Shown here piece by piece: positions 1-8,950 of a stretch of 63,131 nucleotides of DNA. The notes under the pieces were generated by a model. That model saw only the letters and a program-made list of their open reading frames with translations. It was not told the DNA's origin and did not search any database. This stretch comes from an uncultured Paraprevotella sp. (GTDB lineage: Bacteria > Bacteroidota > Bacteroidia > Bacteroidales > Bacteroidaceae). The position numbers and the translations under genes are program-made. The DNA lies in NCBI GenBank assembly GCA_944321565.1, contig CALULT010000011.1, positions 1-63,131 of the forward strand. The letters are read 5' to 3'. The first letter of the stretch is position 1; each line of letters starts with the position of its first letter.

Positions 1-8
1 TTCGCGAA

Positions 9-75
9 GCAAATATGCCAAAGGTGAGAGACGAGGCAAGGAAAAACGTGATTTTCCATTGACTCGGCCGAACCG
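9..75 (-). repeat. Dispersed promoter-like repeat, copy A
   Basis: This stretch matches a second copy at 25068-25136: both begin GCAAATAT, share GAGACGAG followed by CAAGGAAAA, and end with CCATTG and CCGAACC after a weak A/T-rich hairpin. In the second copy the reverse strand contains TATATTTG, a Bacteroidetes -7 box; here the same place reads CATATTTG, one base off. The copy probably lies upstream of a minus-strand gene beyond the left edge. Confidence 0.6.
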
Positions 76-81
76 CAAGGC

Positions 82-142
82 AAAACTGTCCCGCCTCGCA
101 GGGGGACGAGCCCCAAAGGGGCGGAGGGGGTCTCACACCCAC
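82..142. repeat. GC-rich dispersed inverted-repeat element, single arm
   Basis: A G+C-rich block beginning AAAACTGTCCCGCCTCGCAG and running to GGGGTCTCACACCCAC. Nearly the same block occurs at 2737-2797, and related arms occur at 30544-30654 and 32670-32812. Only the left arm is present here; no matching right arm follows before the gene at 398. Open reading frames across it are artefacts of the repeat. Confidence 0.7.
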
Positions 143-340
143 ATGTGCATCCACAAAAACAAGCAGCAACAGGATGAAAGTCACTCCGCATATATACCCC
201 TCCTCGGAAAGGCTCCGTTTCGTTCACCATGCAAACGAATATCGTTGCGAAAGTATAAAAATAGTTAACGGGGGGGGGTAATGTTACAAATTCAAAAAAT
301 CATGTAACAGAATTATATGCAAAAATCCACACAATCCCCC
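143..340. other. Intergenic DNA with a G9 tract
   Basis: No gene is seen here. A run of nine G at 270-278 lies about 60 bases upstream of the -7 box of the next gene. Such a tract is prone to length change during replication and could alter promoter spacing, but nothing else supports that. Confidence 0.5.
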
Positions 341-348
341 TATTTTTG
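341..348 (+). promoter_or_regulatory. Promoter -7 box TATTTTTG
   Basis: Exact match to the Bacteroidetes sigma-ABfr -7 consensus TAnnTTTG, about 50 bases before the start at 398. No clear -33 TTTG is seen. Confidence 0.55.
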
Positions 349-397
349 CACCGTTGAATTTTTAATTTATTGTTAAACTTAAAAGATTTATGAGAAA

Positions 398-2293
398 ATG
401 GTACACAAAAGACTAAAGAGTTTAATGTTTCTAATGCTTCTTGTTGGCGCAAATGCGCAAACGCAAGGGCAAGAAACAACTGCACCTACGACACCGGAGC
501 CTGTGAACTTGGATTTCAATGAGCTAGGAGTAGCCACTGTAGATTTAAAAGACATTGTAGTAACAGGCAATACTCCTGAAAACGTGATATGGGATCCATC
601 TACTGGTAAAATTACCAGCAAAGGTGGGGATTGGTCGTTGACGTTATATTTGGACAATGAAAGATTTGCAAATGTAACCACAGTCAAAATAGAGACAGAA
701 ATTCCACAAGACGAACTAGATGGAACAGCGCCAGAAGAAAATCCAGACCCAAATTACAAACAAAATGATGTCATCAGCTGTATAAGCATCTTCCCTTCAG
801 ATTCGCAAACTCGCGTAGGCGGCGGTTGGTATTCTTCCAAATACAATTTTGACTATAGTTCTGTGTGGACAAATGACACTAATATTCCACAGAGAACATA
901 TCAAGAACTTGGTCCTATTGTGGACAGATTTGTAATTGAAACGAATGGACAAGTCGGGGAAATGACAATCAAATCCATCACGATTACAAAGACACTCTTG
1001 CGCGGAGGAAAAGAAATATCTCTTTTGAGTGATGACTTTAAACGTTGGACTGCATCTTCTGCAGATGGAACTGCAACAAATGAGCGTCCTAATTTTGAAT
1101 TCAATATAAATCAAGAGAAAACGGCAGGTGCAACAATTTACGGAGATGGGAACGTGGATTGTTTAAATTATGCGGAATTATCAAATTATGATATATTGAA
1201 TGTTAAAATTACCCCTGGTGCTCAATTACGTGTATTGTTGAACAGGAAAACTGCAGCTCAAGATCAAATTGAATTAAACCCAGTGGCAAATGAGGATGGT
1301 TTGGCTACGGTAGATCTGACCCAATATGACTATGTGCATCTAAATGCAATCAAGTTAGGCTGGGGAAGCCCTGCTGCAACTTTAGAAGATGTAACAGTTA
1401 GTAAAAATGGCGTAGATTATATTTTTAAAGGTGCAGGCGATTTGACTTCTGAAGGTAAAACACTTCTTGCAGATGAAAATGCGACTTTGATTGATGCCAC
1501 AGGTGTAACAAAGGCTACGGATCAAATCAAGTTTGCCAATCCCAACTGTTTGTACATTGCCAACGAAGGCATCTTGGCCAACGAAAGCAACGTGTTGATT
1601 GCAGATGAAAACGGTGGATACATTTGCGCTAATCTGGTATTGGAAACTGGCAAAGCCTTCCGTGCACCGTTTGACTTCACTGCGAATTTAGCCAGCATGA
1701 CGAAGACAGTAGCAGAAGGCGGATTCGCCACTTTGGTGTTGCCTTACGCGGTTAACAACGTGACTGCGGGTAAGGTTTATGAGTTGACCGACGTGAATGG
1801 AACTGTGGTGAATGGAGACCTGATAACGACCATCGAAGCCAACCAACCCGTATTGCTCAATGCTGGCAATTATGAACTAAAAGCATCAAATGTGACCATA
1901 GAAGCCAATCCGGCAAGCATGACCAATGGTGCCCTGACTGGCGTATATGATGCAACAACGGTGATTCCGGAAGGAAGCTATGTGCTCCAGAACCAAACGA
2001 ACAAGGATGGATGGGCGTTCTATTATGTAAATGAGAATTCAGGTGACGATGCCATCAAGATGACTCCGTTCACAGCTTACCTGAGCAATTCCGGCAATCA
2101 GGCCAACGTGAACATGCTCACCTTCAATTTTAATGACGAGGTGACAGGTATCGAAAACGTGGAAGCCGCGACTTCCGCTGCCACAGTAGTGGAAATCTAT
2201 GACCTCTCAGGCCGGAAGGTCAGCGCACCAGTGAAGGGTATCAACCTGATGAAAATGTCGGACGGCACAGTGAAGAAAGTGATTGTGAAATAA
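398..2293 (+). CDS. Secreted protein with sorting-type C-terminal domain
   Basis: The 631-residue product starts with a signal peptide (basic MVHKRLK, hydrophobic core, then ANAQTQGQ). The middle is rich in beta-type sequence and matches no enzyme I know. The last ~50 residues (GIENVE, then VVEIYDLSGRKV, ending GTVKKVIVK) resemble the short C-terminal domains of exported Bacteroidales proteins related to type IX secretion sorting domains. This suggests a surface or secreted protein. Bases 398 to about 1550 are clearly more AT-rich than the 3' third and than all later genes, so the gene may be a mosaic or acquired. A 51-residue gene follows after 29 bases. Function unknown; adhesin or glycan-binding roles are possible but unsupported. 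Confidence 0.8.
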   Translation: MVHKRLKSLMFLMLLVGANAQTQGQETTAPTTPEPVNLDFNELGVATVDLKDIVVTGNTPENVIWDPSTGKITSKGGDWSLTLYLDNERFANVTTVKIETEIPQDELDGTAPEENPDPNYKQNDVISCISIFPSDSQTRVGGGWYSSKYNFDYSSVWTNDTNIPQRTYQELGPIVDRFVIETNGQVGEMTIKSITITKTLLRGGKEISLLSDDFKRWTASSADGTATNERPNFEFNINQEKTAGATIYGDGNVDCLNYAELSNYDILNVKITPGAQLRVLLNRKTAAQDQIELNPVANEDGLATVDLTQYDYVHLNAIKLGWGSPAATLEDVTVSKNGVDYIFKGAGDLTSEGKTLLADENATLIDATGVTKATDQIKFANPNCLYIANEGILANESNVLIADENGGYICANLVLETGKAFRAPFDFTANLASMTKTVAEGGFATLVLPYAVNNVTAGKVYELTDVNGTVVNGDLITTIEANQPVLLNAGNYELKASNVTIEANPASMTNGALTGVYDATTVIPEGSYVLQNQTNKDGWAFYYVNENSGDDAIKMTPFTAYLSNSGNQANVNMLTFNFNDEVTGIENVEAATSAATVVEIYDLSGRKVSAPVKGINLMKMSDGTVKKVIVK

Positions 2294-2322
2294 AACTGTA
2301 AAACTCATAAAACAGAAAAACA

Positions 2323-2478
2323 ATGGAAAAAAAGAAATATGAAATGCCTCAAGTAGAGGTAAGGGAATTCGATGTGGAAATGCCTATGGCGTCAAGTGTA
2401 CCACAGGTATCACAAGAAAATTTTGATCGGAATTTGGGTAGCGGAGCCAACCGCGACAACGTGTGGGACATGTGGTAA
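2323..2478 (+). CDS. Small protein, 51 residues, unknown function
   Basis: ATG at 2323 follows an A-rich stretch (AAAACAGAAAAACA) and the frame stays open to TAA at 2476-2478. The product begins MEKKKYEMPQVEVREFDVEM and ends NRDNVWDMW. It has no signal peptide and no transmembrane segment; the N-terminus is basic, the middle acidic, and the end aromatic. Small proteins starting MKK-Y-P-EV are common in Bacteroidales and are mostly unnamed. It lies 29 bases after the secreted protein and just before a strong hairpin, so both are probably on one mRNA. Real by context and pattern; function not recognised. Confidence 0.65.
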   Translation: MEKKKYEMPQVEVREFDVEMPMASSVPQVSQENFDRNLGSGANRDNVWDMW

Positions 2479-2543
2479 TCACTCCCATCTCATAAGCACA
2501 CACAGACTTCGGAATTTTTCATTTTTTTATTTTTTTGATGTGG

Positions 2544-2578
2544 TCGCGCCGGGAACTTTCCCGGCGCGATTCTTTGTT
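2544..2578 (+). terminator. Rho-independent terminator after the small gene
   Basis: Perfect 11-bp stem TCGCGCCGGGA (2544-2554) with TCCCGGCGCGA (2559-2569), a 4-base loop, then TTCTTTGTT. A run of T precedes the stem at 2522-2536. Confidence 0.8.
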
Positions 2579-2736
2579 CCTCTCCGCATGATTTGTATTG
2601 CCCCGACCATAATGGGGCAGTTTGCATTTTGGGGATTTAACGCGGCAGTCGAAATTTAGTGGGGGTTAGGACGTAACGCCCCTTCTGTTCTCCATGCGGC
2701 AGCCATAATGGCCGTTTTGTTTGCCATGCGGATGCC

Positions 2737-2932
2737 AAAACTGTCCCGCCTCGCAGGGGGACGAGCCCCAAAGGGGCGGAGGGGGTCTCACGCCCACGAG
2801 AACACAACACCGGACACATCCACGGACAACATAAACAAGTCAGAAACAGGAGAAAATCACTCTTGTGCATGGGAAACCCCTCCGACCCTGCGGGCCACCT
2901 CCCCTACAAGGCGGAGGAGTTTGCCTCCGGAC
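2737..2932. repeat. GC-rich inverted-repeat element, two arms
   Basis: Left arm 2737-2797 (AAAACTGTCCCGCCTCGCAG onward) and right arm about 2869-2932 (GGGAAACCCCTCC to GGCGGAGGAGTTTG) are near reverse complements separated by about 70 bases. The right arm recurs at 30601-30654 and 32761-32812. The element lies between two convergent genes. Apparent peptides such as PLRPCGPPPLQGGG are repeat translations, not proteins. The rest of 2580-3053 shows no gene. Confidence 0.7.
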
Positions 2933-3053
2933 AGACAAGCAATGGGAGGCAATGCATTTGACCACAAACGAACATTCGTCATCTGTTAAATCCCCAAGAT
3001 TAGGAACTGTGCCATTTCGAATGGCCATTCGAGCCACGAACGTATTTACAGAC

Positions 3054-3093
3054 TCCGCCCCGGCACAGGAACGTGTCCGTATGCCGGGGCGGA
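3054..3093 (-). terminator. Strong hairpin ending the SusCD operon
   Basis: Perfect 12-bp stem TCCGCCCCGGCA (3054-3065) with TGCCGGGGCGGA (3082-3093) and a 16-base loop, 25 bases after the stop of the minus-strand thioredoxin gene. The T tract on the minus strand is weak, so termination efficiency is uncertain. Confidence 0.6.
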
Positions 3094-3117
3094 ATTTTAT
3101 GGAACCAGTATGGACCC

Positions 3118-4284
3118 TCAATTTTCCAAGTCCTTAATCAGCTTCTCGTAATAGCGGGAGAAGTCCATCATGGGCATGGCGCGAATTTCGCCTTCCTTCA
3201 AAGGAGGCAACTTGGCCTTCTCAGCCTCCAGCGCGGCAATGCGGTCTTTCATCCAGGCTACGGCCGTAGCCTTTACCTCGGCGTCGTCCGGGCAATTCTT
3301 TTGAATACGCAACACCCAATTGTAGATGTACATGTCCTTCGCACCATATTCCTTAATATAACGAGAGCAATTGGCGGCGTATGTCTTCCAGTCGCCCGTG
3401 GCCTCAGCCACGTTGATGTCCGAGAGCAACACAATCTCGTCACAGTTTTCCACGTTGCACTTCTTCATTTCCTCCACGTAGGCGGCCATGCCCTCCTTGT
3501 CGTAGGTCACCTTGCCATCGGCATCTTTCTTGATGAAGTTGCGGGGATAAGACATCCAAGCCGCCGACATCATGCGGTCAAGTCCTTCCTTGCCGTAACG
3601 GGCATAGAACTCATCCTTGTGGGAGAACACGTAGCGGAACGACTCAGACAAAGGAGAAGTGTTATACTTCAAGAAAGCCCCGTAGAGACGAGGGTTCAAC
3701 AGCATGTCCGCCCCACGGCCTTTCAACAACACCTCGGCCACCTCCGCGCTCTTCTCGGCATCATAAGCCCCGTCGAGCACCTCCAGATAGTCCATGAGGA
3801 AGGTCGTGTCGCGTTCGCCGCCGTCGTAACGGGCAGTCATGGCCGCCAAGCCTTTCTCGCCCAGCCCTTCCTTCACCTTGGCAAGGAACTTAGCCGCATC
3901 GGCATCGCCGCCCACAATGCGGTGCATCACCTTGCCTTCACCGTCCAGGAACAAGAAAGTAGGATAGGCGCGCACGTTGAACCGGTCGTGCAAGTCTGGC
4001 CCTTCGCCCTTCTCCATGTCAATCTTCACGCTCACAAACTTCTCGTTGAAGTAGTCACCAATCAGCTTTTGGGGAAACACCTTCGTGGCCATCATGCGGC
4101 AAGGGCCGCACCAACTGGTGTAGCAGTCCACGAACAACAGTTTCCCACTCTCTTTGGCCATGGCCAACGCCTCGTTGAAAGTCTTGCCTTCCACGAACTT
4201 CACGCCGCCTTCAGCCTCTTGTGCCCGCAGGCCGCCGAAACAGCAACACACGGCAGCCAGGAGCAACAGCAATTTTCCTTTCAT
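3118..4284 (-). CDS. Secreted thioredoxin-family protein
   Basis: The 388-residue product has a signal peptide (MKGKLLLLLAAVCCCFGGLRAQ) and a thioredoxin-like domain at about 30-140 with the redox motif WCGPC at 58-62 (C59, C62). It therefore probably acts in the periplasm as a disulfide reductase or oxidant. The C-terminal ~240 residues are helical in character with no clear family. It is the last gene of the operon with susC/susD (17 bases after susD). AGGAAAACG precedes the ATG. A second WCGPC protein starts the same operon, so redox handling seems tied to this uptake system. The substrate is unknown. Confidence 0.85.
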   Translation of the reverse strand: MKGKLLLLLAAVCCCFGGLRAQEAEGGVKFVEGKTFNEALAMAKESGKLLFVDCYTSWCGPCRMMATKVFPQKLIGDYFNEKFVSVKIDMEKGEGPDLHDRFNVRAYPTFLFLDGEGKVMHRIVGGDADAAKFLAKVKEGLGEKGLAAMTARYDGGERDTTFLMDYLEVLDGAYDAEKSAEVAEVLLKGRGADMLLNPRLYGAFLKYNTSPLSESFRYVFSHKDEFYARYGKEGLDRMMSAAWMSYPRNFIKKDADGKVTYDKEGMAAYVEEMKKCNVENCDEIVLLSDINVAEATGDWKTYAANCSRYIKEYGAKDMYIYNWVLRIQKNCPDDAEVKATAVAWMKDRIAALEAEKAKLPPLKEGEIRAMPMMDFSRYYEKLIKDLEN

Positions 4285-4301
4285 CGTTTTCCTATTTTGA
4301 A

Positions 4302-5816
4302 TTATTGATTATATCCCGAATTTTGAGAAATGATTCCTTCCGATATCCGGATTTCGTAGTCGGGTACCGGCAGGTTCCAACGCGCCTTGTCCACGGCTCC
4401 CAGCTTCGTATCGCCCAAGAAGTTGCCTGTGCGCATCAAGTCCCAACGATAATGACCTTCGTAGGCCAGCTCACGGTTACGTTCAGTGAGCAATGTGCGC
4501 AGAAAATCATCTGTGGACGAGAAGTCGGCCAACGTGTAAACCGCAGGCTTCAAATCATCGGGATAAGCCCGCTGGTGGATGTCGTTCAGTTGATTCACAG
4601 CCTCCTGGGTCACGACACCACCCACGCGTACCAACGTCTCGGCATAGGTCAGCTTCACTTCGGCCAGGCGGATGAAAATCACATCGTCATACTGCCCGCC
4701 CGAATACTTCATGCAAGTGCTGTCATTCGGGTTGCTTGACCGCGAGCCTGTCCGCAACAAGTAAGTGCGGCGCACGTCGTCGGCATCATAGAGCGACAGC
4801 CGCTCCTGCGGCACATAGTAGGACCGCTTCTCGTAGTAGTACATCCCGTTGGGATAGTTGTCCGCATAAATGCGGCTCGGTTCAAAGAACAACAGCTCAC
4901 CGCTGCGCGTCGTCGGGTCGGGATAGGACGTGGTTTGGGAATACTCGTTGCTCGGGAAAAGGGCAGTGCTGAACTCCGTGCTGGACGTAGAGAAGGTGTA
5001 GCCCGAAACACCCAACACGGTCGCCGCATAGTCGCGTGCAGCCGTCAGTTCTTCCACGTTGTTCGTGTAAGTTCCCTTATAGAGATAGACACGGCTCAGC
5101 AAAGCTTGCGCCACCGCCCTGTTGGCCCGGATGCGCTCAGCTGCGGCAGGCACGGCTTCCGGCAGGTCGGGAATAGCCTCTGTCAAGTCGGTGATGATGC
5201 GGTTCCAACACTCCGCGTTCGTGGAGCGTCCTTCCACTTCTTCGGGGTTATATCCATTGTATGGATCAAGACGGAGCACGATTCCCTGCCCTTCATCGTT
5301 GCCCAGCAACGCCTGGTCGCCGAAGGCACACAACATGGCAAAGTAACAGTAGGCGCGGATGAACTTGGCCTCCGCAATATGCTGGGCTTCCATCGCCGGA
5401 TCATAATCCCCGAAACGCTGGATGCCCGAGATGACGTTGTTGGCCATGTCCACCGCATTGTAGCACCAATGCCACAGATTGTAGAGCATGCCGTCGTGTA
5501 CGGCTGAACTGTACTCGCCCGTCTCCACGGCCAGGTAATCGGCCGCAGTGTTGCGGACTGCCAAGTTTTCCGTGCCCACATCGGCCAGCTGGAACATATA
5601 GCCCGTGTTGGCATAGTTGTTTTGGTCCTGGGGCGCACCGGCCAAGAACACGTTCAGCCGCACGTATGCCCCCATCAGCGCGGCTTCCGCCGTGCCTTCG
5701 TCCTTATATACCTTTTCGTCCACCAACGTGTTCTCGGGTGCATAGTCCAAGTCGCAAGACAGGAGGGCAAGGCAAGCCCCGAAACACAAACCTATCAAAC
5801 TTGATTTTTTCTTCAT
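4302..5816 (-). CDS. SusD/RagB-family outer-membrane lipoprotein
   Basis: 504 residues from the ATG at 5816, preceded by AAGGAGGAGAG; an upstream in-frame ATG at 5849 lies inside susC and is unlikely. The N-terminus MKKKSSLIGLCFGACLALLSC is a lipoprotein signal with the acylated Cys followed by DLDYAPEN. The sequence shows typical SusD features: TPR-like helical repeats (HIAEAKFIRAYCYFAML, AQALLSRVYLYKG) and the C-terminal family signature (FIRLAEVKLTYAETLVRVG; LLTERNRELAYEGHYRWDLMR). SusD proteins cap the SusC barrel and bind the ligand. It lies 19 bases after susC. The ligand cannot be read from sequence. Confidence 0.93.
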   Translation of the reverse strand: MKKKSSLIGLCFGACLALLSCDLDYAPENTLVDEKVYKDEGTAEAALMGAYVRLNVFLAGAPQDQNNYANTGYMFQLADVGTENLAVRNTAADYLAVETGEYSSAVHDGMLYNLWHWCYNAVDMANNVISGIQRFGDYDPAMEAQHIAEAKFIRAYCYFAMLCAFGDQALLGNDEGQGIVLRLDPYNGYNPEEVEGRSTNAECWNRIITDLTEAIPDLPEAVPAAAERIRANRAVAQALLSRVYLYKGTYTNNVEELTAARDYAATVLGVSGYTFSTSSTEFSTALFPSNEYSQTTSYPDPTTRSGELLFFEPSRIYADNYPNGMYYYEKRSYYVPQERLSLYDADDVRRTYLLRTGSRSSNPNDSTCMKYSGGQYDDVIFIRLAEVKLTYAETLVRVGGVVTQEAVNQLNDIHQRAYPDDLKPAVYTLADFSSTDDFLRTLLTERNRELAYEGHYRWDLMRTGNFLGDTKLGAVDKARWNLPVPDYEIRISEGIISQNSGYNQ

Positions 5817-5835
5817 CGCTTCTCTCCTCCTTATT

Positions 5836-8800
5836 TTAGAAACTTGCACGTATGCCGAACTGATAGCTTCGCGATTGCGGCATCGTCATGTTGTCGTAGC
5901 CAGCCGCCAGCGCGGACGAGCCGAACGCGCTCACCTCGGGGTCGAGCCCGGAATACTTGGTGATGGTGAACACGTTGGTCAACGTGACGAAGAACTTGAA
6001 CTGCTCCATGACCTTGAGCTTCTTCAATGCCTTTTGGGGCAGGGAGTAGGACAAGGTGAGCGTCTTCAGCCGCAAGTAGGAATTGTTCTCCAGGAAACGG
6101 TCCGAAGTAATGGAGACCGTGTAGTCGTAGCCCGCGATGATGGACTTGTTGTCCAGTTTCGGGATGTCGGTCCGCTGGCCCGGCATCTGCCACATCGACA
6201 TCATTTCGCTTGACAGGTTGTTGGCATCGTCCTGCGAATACGTGAGCAGGTTGGCACGGGTGCCGTTCATCATGCGGCTGCCCAACGAGAAGGTGAACAT
6301 GAAGTCCAGTTCGAAATCCTTATACGCCAAGATGTTCGTCATTGACCCGTACAGGTCGGGCATAGCCGTCCCCATGACAAACTTGTTGGCTTGGGAAATC
6401 GCGTTGTTGGATGCCGGGGGCGTGGTGGACAGCGAACCGTCGGCATACTGCCACAACGGGTCACCCGTTTGGGAATCTACTCCCGCCCACTTGTGTAAGT
6501 ACCATTGCGCCACGGGATAGCCCACGGCATAGTACTTGTAGGAACTGTTGGCCTGGTCCAGCTGGTTGCCCTCGAAATTCAGGCGCAGGATTTTGTTGGT
6601 CGAGCGCGAGAGGTTCAGGATGGTCTGCCACTGGAAGTCCGGCCGTTGCATGTTCATCGTCACCAGCTGCAGTTCAAAGCCCTGGTTCATCATGTCCGCG
6701 ATGTTCTGGTTCTCTTTCGTATAGCCCGTGTAGAGGGGCAGGTCGGAAGAGAAGAGCATGTTCGTGGTCTTCTTATAATAATAGTCCAGCGTCACCTTCA
6801 CCCGGTTATCGAACATGGCCAAGTCCAGTCCGGCATCGTAGGTCACCGTGCGCTCCCAGTCGAGATTCTCATTGCCCGGTTGCGACATCTGCAGGTAATT
6901 GTGCCCGCCATAGGTGGTCAGCGTGTTCAGCTCATACACGGCCTGCGCCCCATAGTAGCTGTTGTTGCCGTCCTTGCTCGAAAGTCCCACGGAACCGCGA
7001 ATCTTCAGGTCGTTCACGAAGGGAAGGTTGTTCTTGATGAAATTCTCCTGCGACATGCGCCAGCCCAACGAGAACGAAGGGGTGCTCAGGTAGCGGTGCT
7101 CGCGGTTGAAGCGCGAAGAACCGTCGAGACGGTAGGTCACGCCCGCCATGTAGCGGAGCTTCCACTGGTAGTTGATGCGGGCGAAGGCGGAGAACAAAGC
7201 CGACTGCTGCATGTAGGCACCGGCTACCCGCGTGGTCTGCGCAGCCCCCACACCGTTCAGCTCTGGGCTGAAGAAGTCGCTTCCGGCCACGGAATTGTAC
7301 CGCTCGCGAGTGTATTCGTAGCTCTGGCCCAACACACCTTGCAGGAAATGGTCGCCAAACACCTTGTTCACGTTGATGAGGTTGTTCACGACAATCTTGT
7401 AGTTCAACTTCGTGGTTTCCTGCGCCTTGTTGCCGGTCACGCCACTCAATCCCTCGGGCAGTTCGCCTTTGCGAATGTTAGAAAACGTGTTATAAATGTC
7501 CGTACCCACCTCGCTCCGCAGGGAAATCCAGTCCGCAGGCTTGTACTCCAGATAGCCGTTGCCCACCACGCGGGTGTCTTCCACGCCCTCGTCGTTGATA
7601 TAAGCCATGGCCACAGGGTTGTATGCCTCGGGATCGCCCTTCGGGTTGGGCGCGTAGCCGTAGTAATAATCGCCGTCGTCGCCATAGATGGGCAGGTTGG
7701 GGGCTTTCTTCAACGCGGCGGAATAAATCTCGCTGGCCTGCAGTGCATTGTTGTTCAGCCGGGTGAGCGACACGTTAATTCCCAAGTCCAAGTACTTGTT
7801 CAGTTCCGCGTTCAGGTTCAGGCGGGCGGAGAACCGCTGCATGTCGTTGTTGATGATGTACGACTCGTTGTTGTCGTAGGAGAGGCTCACGAAATACGTG
7901 GAACGTCCCGCCCCGCCGGAGACGGAAGCCGACAGGCTGTTGCTCACTGCCGTGCGCGTCACGGCATCCACCCAGTCTGTGTTGGCCGTGGAAAGCGAAT
8001 AGTCCGACGTGTTGTCGTATTGGTTATACACCATGGCATACTGGTCCCCGTTGAGCAAGTCAAGCTTGCCCAGCGGACGGTCGAGGCTCAGCGTGTAGCC
8101 CACGTTGATGCGCGTCTTGTCACGGCTGCCCTTCTTCGTGGTGATAAGGATGACCCCCGCCGCACCGCGCGAACCATAGATGGCCGTAGCGAAAGCGTCC
8201 TTCAGTATTTCAATGGATTCGATGTCCTCGGGATTCAACGTGGCCAACGGGTTTTTCTCGAAAGAATACTTCAGGTCATAGTTGTAATCCAAGGAGCCGC
8301 CGCCAATTTGGTTGCCACCCACCGAAGCTCCCGGCACGGAACCTCCCGAGTTGCTGATGGAGTTATTGTCGCGGTCGGTACTATACACCGGCACCCCGTC
8401 GATGACATAGAGCGGGTTGTTGTCGCCCATGATGGAACTGATGCCGCGGATGGTCAACACGTTCGCCGAACCCAACGCGCCGGAGGAGTTGGACATATAT
8501 ACGCCGGGGGCTGCGCCCTGCAGCATCTGGTCCACAGTTTGGAAGCCGATATCGTCCTTGGGCTTCACGGAGGAGACGGAACCCGTCAGGTCGCGCCGCT
8601 CCTGCTTGCTGTAGCCCACGACCACTACGTCGCTCATCTTGAACGCCTCGCTTTCGCGCATCGTGAGGTTGACCTCGTTGCGGTCGCCCACCGTCACGGA
8701 TGCCTTGTCGAAGCCAATCAGCGAGAAGGCCAGCACGTCGCCCTTCTTCGCTTCAATCTGGTATGTGCCGTCCTCTCCCGTGCTGACCGCCCGGTTGGTG

Positions 8801-8937
8801 CCCTTCACGTTGACCAGCACCGAAGCCACCGGCTGCCCGTTCTGGTCCACCACGCGGCCGCGAATCATGCGCTGCTGCGCCCAAGCGGGCAGGGCCAGCC
8901 ACAAGAGGAGCATTCCTGCCAAAATTCTTATTTTCAT
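5836..8937 (-). CDS. SusC/RagA-family TonB-dependent outer-membrane transporter
   Basis: The 1033-residue product has a signal peptide (MKIRILAGMLLLWLALPAWAQ), a carboxypeptidase-regulatory-like domain (about 22-100, IRGRVVDQNGQPVASVLVNV), a plug domain (about 110-240, with LTIRGISSIMGDNNPLYVIDGVP and FATAIYGSRGAAGVILITTKKG) and a long beta-barrel ending in F. These are hallmarks of SusC transporters energised by TonB/ExbBD. A terminator-like hairpin with a T run ends only ~14 bases before the start codon and no -7 box is seen between it and the previous gene, so expression may depend on read-through. Length is normal for the family. Confidence 0.95.
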   Translation of the reverse strand: MKIRILAGMLLLWLALPAWAQQRMIRGRVVDQNGQPVASVLVNVKGTNRAVSTGEDGTYQIEAKKGDVLAFSLIGFDKASVTVGDRNEVNLTMRESEAFKMSDVVVVGYSKQERRDLTGSVSSVKPKDDIGFQTVDQMLQGAAPGVYMSNSSGALGSANVLTIRGISSIMGDNNPLYVIDGVPVYSTDRDNNSISNSGGSVPGASVGGNQIGGGSLDYNYDLKYSFEKNPLATLNPEDIESIEILKDAFATAIYGSRGAAGVILITTKKGSRDKTRINVGYTLSLDRPLGKLDLLNGDQYAMVYNQYDNTSDYSLSTANTDWVDAVTRTAVSNSLSASVSGGAGRSTYFVSLSYDNNESYIINNDMQRFSARLNLNAELNKYLDLGINVSLTRLNNNALQASEIYSAALKKAPNLPIYGDDGDYYYGYAPNPKGDPEAYNPVAMAYINDEGVEDTRVVGNGYLEYKPADWISLRSEVGTDIYNTFSNIRKGELPEGLSGVTGNKAQETTKLNYKIVVNNLINVNKVFGDHFLQGVLGQSYEYTRERYNSVAGSDFFSPELNGVGAAQTTRVAGAYMQQSALFSAFARINYQWKLRYMAGVTYRLDGSSRFNREHRYLSTPSFSLGWRMSQENFIKNNLPFVNDLKIRGSVGLSSKDGNNSYYGAQAVYELNTLTTYGGHNYLQMSQPGNENLDWERTVTYDAGLDLAMFDNRVKVTLDYYYKKTTNMLFSSDLPLYTGYTKENQNIADMMNQGFELQLVTMNMQRPDFQWQTILNLSRSTNKILRLNFEGNQLDQANSSYKYYAVGYPVAQWYLHKWAGVDSQTGDPLWQYADGSLSTTPPASNNAISQANKFVMGTAMPDLYGSMTNILAYKDFELDFMFTFSLGSRMMNGTRANLLTYSQDDANNLSSEMMSMWQMPGQRTDIPKLDNKSIIAGYDYTVSITSDRFLENNSYLRLKTLTLSYSLPQKALKKLKVMEQFKFFVTLTNVFTITKYSGLDPEVSAFGSSALAAGYDNMTMPQSRSYQFGIRASF

Positions 8938-8950
8938 GTATCTGCTTTAT

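Noticed and set aside
2323-2478. Bacteriocin precursor
   Set aside because: There is no double-glycine leader, no peptidase-containing exporter nearby and no immunity gene.
2708-3137. Several 77-93 residue frames such as those containing GPPPLQGGG
   Set aside because: They translate the dispersed GC-rich repeat and change with its copies; similar frames appear at 30344-30674 and 32684-32923.
3073-4308. 411-residue open frame antisense to the thioredoxin gene
   Set aside because: It is a G+C-driven shadow: the minus strand has a signal peptide and WCGPC motif, while this frame has no recognisable domain. The same holds for the 815-residue frame at 6505-8952 opposite susC and the 587-residue frame opposite nuoL.
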